From contig CALMBS010000034.1 in the NCBI GenBank assembly GCA_937860285.1, positions 1 through 9,580 of the forward strand: a stretch of 9,580 bases of DNA. The letters run 5' to 3'. Position numbers and translations under genes: made by a program. The DNA comes from an uncultured Chloroflexota bacterium. GTDB taxonomy: Bacteria > Chloroflexota > Dehalococcoidia > UBA2247 > RBG-13-53-26. Positions 5,724 to 9,580 of this stretch are shown one piece after another. A model generated the notes under the pieces. The model searched no databases. It was not told the DNA's origin and worked only from the letters and a program-made list of their open reading frames with translations. Every line of letters starts with the position of its first letter. Within the stretch, counting starts at the first letter, position 1.

Positions 5724-7643
5724 TAGCCTCCGCCCCATCTCGGCCCCGCTGCGGATGGCCTCCAGCCCCCGACGCGCCCTGGCCGCATCCCCGATCACGT
5801 GAACGTCCAGGCCGGCTCCCACCAGCTCCCCGGACAGCTCGTCCCTGGGCTTCACGCCGCAGGCCAGCACGATCGTGTCGAATGCCTCCCAGGTCTCCAC
5901 GGCGCCGTTTCGGGAGACCACCACCACACCCCCCGGCCTTATCTCCACGATCCGGGTGGACACGAAGGTCTTTATGTTCAAACCCTTCGTCCGGTTCATG
6001 AGATGCCAGCGGACCGTGCCCCCCATGTCGGCCCCCACCCGCGGGAGCATCTCCACCACGACCACCTCCCTCCCCTTCTCCGCCAGGAACTCCGCCGTCT
6101 CCATCCCGGTCAGGCCTCCTCCTGCCACTAGCACCCGCTTCCCCACCTCGACGCCTCCCAGGACGTCCCACGCGGTGAGCACCCCGGGGCTGTCCACTCC
6201 CGGGATCGGCGGCACCAGCGGCCGGGCCCCCGTGGCCACCAGGACCACGTCCGGCCGGGCCCGGGCCACCGCGGCCGCCGTCACCTTCATCCCGCACTTG
6301 ATCTCCACTCCCAGACGGTCCAGCTGGCCCAGAAGGTACCGCAGCAGCAGCAGATGGTCTTCCTTGTGCGGCGGCTTCGAGGCCAGCAGCCACTGCCCGC
6401 CAGGCTCCGCCTTCTCCTCGTACACGGTGACCTGGTGGCCCCGGACAGCAGCCACCCGGGCCGCCTCCAGGCCGGCCAGACCGGCGCCCAGCACCATCAC
6501 CTTCCTCCGCTGCGCCGCGGGGGTGATAGCCATCTCCCGCTCCCGCCCGGCCTCGGGATTGACGGTGCAGGTGATGGGCGACACCGGGGTCGGGTCGCCG
6601 TCGATGCACACATTGCAGGCGATGCAGCGGCGGACCCCGGCGAAATCGCCCCGGGCCGCCTTGTTGGGCAGCTCCGGGTCCGCCAGCAGCCCCCGGGCCA
6701 CCGCTATCAGGTCGGCCTTGCCGGACACCAGCACGCCGTCGGCGATGAGGGGGTCATCCAGCCGCCCGGCCACCGATACCGGCACCTTCACCGCCTCCTT
6801 GATGGCCGCGGCCAGGGGAACGTTGCAGCCCCGGGGCTGGTCATAGGGGGGAACGATGACCGGATAGGACCCGTAGGCCCCTCCCGACACCCCGATCATG
6901 TCCGCTCCCGCCTCCACCAGCAGGGCCGCCGTCTGCCGCGCCATGTCCGCGGTAGTCCCGCCAGGCATATAGTCGGACCCGTTCATCCGGACGCTCACCG
7001 GGAAGTCCCTGCCGGCCCTCTCCTTGATGAGCTTGACGATCTCCACCACAAAACGGGCCCGGTTGGCCACGTTGCCCCCGTACCTGTCGTGCCGCTGATT
7101 GGTGAGGGGCGACAAGAAGCTGCTCAGCAGGTAGCCGTGACACCCGTGCAGCTCCACCATGTCAAAGCCGGCGTCCCGGGCCCGGCGGGCGGCCGCGGCG
7201 AACTCCTCCACCAGGCCGTCCACCTCCCCCGTGGTAAGCTCGTGGGGGACCTCATCCCTCGGCGTGAGGGGTATCGGGGACGGCGCCACCGGGCGGTACC
7301 CCTGGATCTCCCCGCCCTGGCGTCCCAGGTGCATCAGCTGGATGCCCATCCTGGCCCCGCAGGAGTGGATCAGGTCGGTGAACTGCCTGAATCCGGGGAT
7401 GAAGCTGTCGTCGTATATCCCCAGCTGGATCGGCGACGCCATGCTTATGTCAACAATGCCCGGCGTCAGGACGATGAGGGCCAGCCCCCCCCTGGCCCGG
7501 GCGGCATAGAAGTCCTTCACCGCATCGTTGGGCACGCCGTCGGTGGCCAGTCGCTCGATCATGGGGGGCATGATGATCCGGTTCTTCAGCTCCAGCCCGC
7601 CCACCTTGATGGGGGTGAAGAGCATCTGCAGTCTCTGTGTCAT
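5721..7643 (-). CDS. Old Yellow Enzyme-type FMN/FAD/[4Fe-4S] oxidoreductase (enoate/dienoyl-CoA reductase or TMADH superfamily)
   Basis: A 640-residue enzyme with the three-part layout of 2,4-dienoyl-CoA reductase (FadH), BaiCD-type reductases and trimethylamine dehydrogenase. Residues 1-335 form the FMN-binding TIM barrel (start LFTPIKVGGLELKNRIIMPP; VELHGCHGYLLSSFLSP at 163-179; RYGG at 187-190). The cluster motif has Cys340, 343, 346 and 359, spacing CX2CX2CX12C, which is the trimethylamine dehydrogenase pattern rather than the CX2CX3CX11C of E. coli FadH. Residues 384-395 (VLGAGLAGLEAA) are an FAD dinucleotide fold, 504-524 a second Rossmann motif for NAD(P)H, and HVIGD (615-619) closes the FAD site. 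The GWHE active-site histidine motif of FadH is not visible in the matching barrel segment (251-272). The likely role is NAD(P)H-dependent reduction of an activated C=C, substrate unknown. The ATG has TAGGAG 5 nt upstream. It follows the hydrolase gene by 37 bp. Confidence 0.9.
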   Translation of the reverse strand: MTQRLQMLFTPIKVGGLELKNRIIMPPMIERLATDGVPNDAVKDFYAARARGGLALIVLTPGIVDISMASPIQLGIYDDSFIPGFRQFTDLIHSCGARMGIQLMHLGRQGGEIQGYRPVAPSPIPLTPRDEVPHELTTGEVDGLVEEFAAAARRARDAGFDMVELHGCHGYLLSSFLSPLTNQRHDRYGGNVANRARFVVEIVKLIKERAGRDFPVSVRMNGSDYMPGGTTADMARQTAALLVEAGADMIGVSGGAYGSYPVIVPPYDQPRGCNVPLAAAIKEAVKVPVSVAGRLDDPLIADGVLVSGKADLIAVARGLLADPELPNKAARGDFAGVRRCIACNVCIDGDPTPVSPITCTVNPEAGREREMAITPAAQRRKVMVLGAGLAGLEAARVAAVRGHQVTVYEEKAEPGGQWLLASKPPHKEDHLLLLRYLLGQLDRLGVEIKCGMKVTAAAVARARPDVVLVATGARPLVPPIPGVDSPGVLTAWDVLGGVEVGKRVLVAGGGLTGMETAEFLAEKGREVVVVEMLPRVGADMGGTVRWHLMNRTKGLNIKTFVSTRIVEIRPGGVVVVSRNGAVETWEAFDTIVLACGVKPRDELSGELVGAGLDVHVIGDAARARRGLEAIRSGAEMGRRL

Positions 7644-7680
7644 TTGTCTCCTATTCTCGTTTCGCTGCCGGGCCCCTGAA

Positions 7681-8340
7681 TCATGCCCTGAAGGCCTCCC
7701 GGAAGAAGGCCGATATCAGAGGGGCGATCTTGGCCTCGAACCCCCACCAGAAGTGGTCGGCCCCGAAGATGACTTCGCACCTGGCCGGCGGCGCGGCCTC
7801 CCCGGCCAGGCGCTTGACCTTGTGCTGCGAGATAAAGCTGTCCTCGCTGCCGCAGATGAAGAGCCTGGGGATGGCAGCGGTCTTCATCCGCTCCCAGTCG
7901 GCATCATCGAGGAAGGGCGACACCAGGGCCAGCGCCCGGACCCGCTCCTCCCCCAGCGCCACCGGCGCCGCCACCCTGGTCCCGAAGGAGTAGCCCGCCA
8001 GCCCCAGGCGGTCCCGGTCCACCCCCTGGCTGGACTGAAGGAAGTCCAGGGCTCCCCGGACGTCATCCTGCTCCCCGACGCCGTCCTCGTGGCTGCCCTC
8101 GCTCCGGCCCACCCCCCTGAAGTTGAACCGCAGCGTGGCGACCGACTCCCGCGCCAGCGCCTGGCATATCACCGCCACCACGTTGTTGTACATATCGCCA
8201 CCGTACAGCGGGTGCGGATGGCACACCGCCACCGCCGGGACCGGAACGCCGGCCTTAGGCATCTCGAACACGCCTTCCAGCACCACGCCGGACGCCGGAA
8301 ACCTCACCTGGGTCTGCAGCGTCTTGCCACTGTCTGCCAT
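7681..8340 (-). CDS. Alpha/beta hydrolase, COG2945-like
   Basis: A 219-residue cytoplasmic alpha/beta hydrolase without signal peptide or membrane segment. The N-terminal CHPHPLYGGDMYNNVV (40-55) is the hallmark of the COG2945 / dienelactone hydrolase-like group, followed by RFNFRGVGRSEG (71-82). The nucleophile elbow is GYSFG (116-120, Ser118); the acid is probably Asp167 (CGSEDSF) and the base His196 (GADHFWWG). The triad is therefore complete, and an ester- or lactone-type substrate is expected but not known. I chose the ATG at 8340 because GGGGAGGG sits 7 nt upstream and the fold begins soon after. An in-frame ATG at 8415 would add 25 residues that overlap the upstream gene. It lies 22 bp after the epimerase-like gene and 37 bp before the flavoprotein, so it is probably co-transcribed with both. 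Confidence 0.88.
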   Translation of the reverse strand: MADSGKTLQTQVRFPASGVVLEGVFEMPKAGVPVPAVAVCHPHPLYGGDMYNNVVAVICQALARESVATLRFNFRGVGRSEGSHEDGVGEQDDVRGALDFLQSSQGVDRDRLGLAGYSFGTRVAAPVALGEERVRALALVSPFLDDADWERMKTAAIPRLFICGSEDSFISQHKVKRLAGEAAPPARCEVIFGADHFWWGFEAKIAPLISAFFREAFRA

Positions 8341-8362
8341 GTCTGCCCTGCGCCCTCCCCTC

Positions 8363-9277
8363 TTAATGCAGGATATCCGCCAGGGCCGCCCCTGCTTCGG
8401 CAAAGCGAAAGGCATACCCCATCTGCAGCAGCCGGCCCGGCACCGCCTTCTGCCCCGCCAGCAGCATGTCCGACATCTCGCCCAGCGCCAGCCGCAGCAG
8501 CCGCGCCGGAACCGGCACCACAGACGGACGGCCCATGGCCCTTCCCAGGAACCGGGCCAACTCCGCGTTCCTCACGGGTTGGGGCGAGGCCAGGTTGAAA
8601 GGGCCGCTGGCTTTCTCGTTCTCCAGCAGGAAGCGGATGGCCCCGGCCTCATCGGCAATGTGGATCCACGGCACCCACTGCCGGCCGCCGCCCAGCCGGC
8701 CGCCGGCGAACAGGCGGTAGGGAAGCATCATCCGGGGCAGCGCGCCTCCGCTGGCGCTCAGCACGATCCCCGTGCGCACCACCACCCGCCGCACTCCCAT
8801 GGCTTCCACCGCCGCCGTGGCCGCCTCCCATTCCACCGCCAGGCGGGCCAGGTAGTCACCTCCCGGCCGTGCCTCCTCCGTGATCTCCTCATCGCCGCAC
8901 GGGCCATAGTAGCCCACGCCCGAGGCCTGCACCAGGACCGCCGGCCTGTCCCTGGCCGCGGCGATCGCTTCCACCACCGCCCGCCCCGCATCGAGACGGC
9001 TCTCGCGTATCCGGCGCTTCCTCTCCGCGGTCCAGCGCCCCGCGGCTATGCCTTCGCCGGCCAGATTGACCATGGCCCAGGCACCATCGACCAGCGCGCC
9101 CCAGCCCTGCGCGGTGCGCGCGTCCCAGCGCTCCGCCCGCGCCCCCGGCGGCAGGCCGCCGGCCCTCTCCGGGCTGCGGCTGAGCACCACCACCTCGCAC
9201 CCGCCCCCGGCCAGACCGGCCATCAGCGCCCGCCCGATGAGCCCGGTCCCCCCCGTGATCAGGACCCGCTTCGCCAC
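8363..9277 (-). CDS. TIGR01777 / SDR39U1 family NAD(P)-dependent epimerase-like protein (YfcH-like)
   Basis: An atypical short-chain dehydrogenase (SDR39U1 group, with C-terminal DUF1731). Residues 5-15 (VLITGGTGLIG) are the Rossmann nucleotide-binding loop. NLAGEGIAAGRW (71-82), RKRRIRESRLDAGR (86-99) and ASGVGYYGPCGDE (118-130) are typical of the family; the last contains the YYG motif. WVPWIHIADEAGAI (201-214) and GPFNLASPQPVRN (225-237) follow, and the C-terminal 60 residues match the DUF1731 pattern (GEMSDMLLAGQKAVPGRLL). The family's substrate is not established. The start is non-ATG: the GTG at 9277 gives MAKRVLITGG and 304 residues, the usual length. A GTG at 9286 would overlap the rarA stop. 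An in-frame ATG at 9466 would read 63 low-complexity residues antisense to nothing but in the wrong frame of rarA, and is rejected. It starts 1 bp after the rarA stop. Confidence 0.92.
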   Translation of the reverse strand: MAKRVLITGGTGLIGRALMAGLAGGGCEVVVLSRSPERAGGLPPGARAERWDARTAQGWGALVDGAWAMVNLAGEGIAAGRWTAERKRRIRESRLDAGRAVVEAIAAARDRPAVLVQASGVGYYGPCGDEEITEEARPGGDYLARLAVEWEAATAAVEAMGVRRVVVRTGIVLSASGGALPRMMLPYRLFAGGRLGGGRQWVPWIHIADEAGAIRFLLENEKASGPFNLASPQPVRNAELARFLGRAMGRPSVVPVPARLLRLALGEMSDMLLAGQKAVPGRLLQMGYAFRFAEAGAALADILH

Positions 9278-9278
9278 T

Positions 9279-9580
9279 TCATCCACCGCCGGCTGACTTC
9301 CGGCCCTTCCACCACTCCCGGAGCCGGGACTTGATGTCCTTCTCGTAACCCAGGTCGCCCGGGCGATAGTAGACCCTGTCCGTGAGGCCGTCCGGCATGT
9401 TCTGCTGCTCCACGAAGTGCCCTTCGTAGCTGTGGGCGTACTTGTAGCCCCGGCCGTAGCCCACATCCCGCATTAGCGACGTCTCCGGGTTGCGCAGGTG
9501 CAGCGGGACCGGCCGGTACCCGGTGCGCCTGATGTCCTCCTGCACCTCCGAGTAGGCCCGGTACAGCGAGTTGCTCTTGG
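9279..9580 (-). CDS. rarA: RarA (MgsA) recombination factor, C-terminal fragment (5' part outside window)
   Basis: RarA is an AAA+ ATPase related to clamp loaders (MgsA, WRNIP1/Mgs1 family) that acts at stalled replication forks. Only the last 99 complete codons are visible; the open frame begins at the right edge with KSNSLYRAYSEV. The conserved MgsA C-terminal domain is plain: VPLHLRNPETSLMRDVGYG, then YKYAHSYEGHFVEQQNMP, RVYYRPGDLGYEKDI, and a short Gly-ending tail. The AAA+ Walker motifs would be upstream, outside the window. The stop lies 1 bp before the GTG of the next gene, which implies translational coupling. An in-frame GTG at 9545 can be read as a start but is internal to the domain. 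Confidence 0.93.
   Translation of the reverse strand, partial: KSNSLYRAYSEVQEDIRRTGYRPVPLHLRNPETSLMRDVGYGRGYKYAHSYEGHFVEQQNMPDGLTDRVYYRPGDLGYEKDIKSRLREWWKGRKSAGGG

Noticed and set aside
2676..5726. A 1016-codon open frame on the plus strand, antisense to larE, the lipoprotein gene and gyrB
   Set aside because: It mirrors gyrB, whose motifs are unmistakable. Long antisense frames are expected in GC-rich genes, and the translation is rich in Leu/Val/His/Gln with no domain.
6354..7679. Long plus-strand frames antisense to the flavoprotein and, at 8123-9334, to the hydrolase and SDR genes
   Set aside because: No recognisable motifs; composition is typical of antisense shadows.
8341..8415. N-terminal extension of the hydrolase to the ATG at 8415
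   Set aside because: It would overlap the SDR gene by 53 bp and lacks family similarity. The ATG at 8340 has a good Shine-Dalgarno.
9278..9466. N-terminal extension of the SDR gene to an ATG at 9466
   Set aside because: The added Ser/Thr/Arg-rich residues are rarA read in the wrong frame. The family begins directly at the VLITGGTG segment.

Overview
This is a GC-rich bacterial window in which every supportable gene lies on the minus strand, so transcription runs from high to low coordinates. There are nine protein genes, two of them cut by the window edges, and almost no spare DNA. The GyrB, RarA and lar proteins are clearly bacterial. The high GC, frequent GTG/TTG starts and gene mix would suit an environmental Chloroflexota (Dehalococcoidia-like) genome. 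That placement is an impression from family resemblance, not something the sequence proves.

In transcription order, the right half holds the 3' end of rarA (replication-associated AAA+ ATPase), a TIGR01777/SDR39U1 NAD(P)-dependent epimerase-like protein, a COG2945-type alpha/beta hydrolase, and a 640-residue Old Yellow Enzyme-type flavin/iron-sulfur oxidoreductase. Gaps are 1 to 37 bp, so these probably form one transcription unit. The last two proteins look metabolic, but their substrates cannot be read from the sequence.

An 81-bp gap follows, the only one in the window with convincing promoter-like sequence. It holds a -35/-10 pair with a 17-bp spacer, a GC palindrome, and a perfect extended -10 placed so close to the gyrB start that its transcript would lack most or all of the Shine-Dalgarno. 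Then comes full-length gyrB.

Downstream are a predicted lipoprotein of unknown function and a compact larE-larB-larC cassette. Its junctions are GTGA and TTGA 4-base overlaps and all three start codons are non-ATG. LarB, LarE and LarC build the nickel-pincer nucleotide (NPN) cofactor of LarA-family racemases and epimerases from nicotinic acid adenine dinucleotide: LarB carboxylates the pyridinium ring and releases AMP, LarE converts the two carboxylates to thiocarboxylates, and LarC inserts nickel using CTP. LarA itself is not in the window. LarC is one continuous frame, unlike the frameshift-dependent larC of Lactobacillus plantarum. Its reading frame continues off the left edge through two perfect copies of a 27-bp tandem repeat.

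The strongest unusual points are the in-frame tandem repeat at the LarC C-terminus, the two-promoter arrangement at gyrB with its near-leaderless transcript, the three-cysteine form of LarE, and a TMADH-like cysteine spacing in the flavoprotein. I saw no CRISPR array, tRNA, rRNA, insertion sequence or phage gene, and no clearly new multi-gene system.
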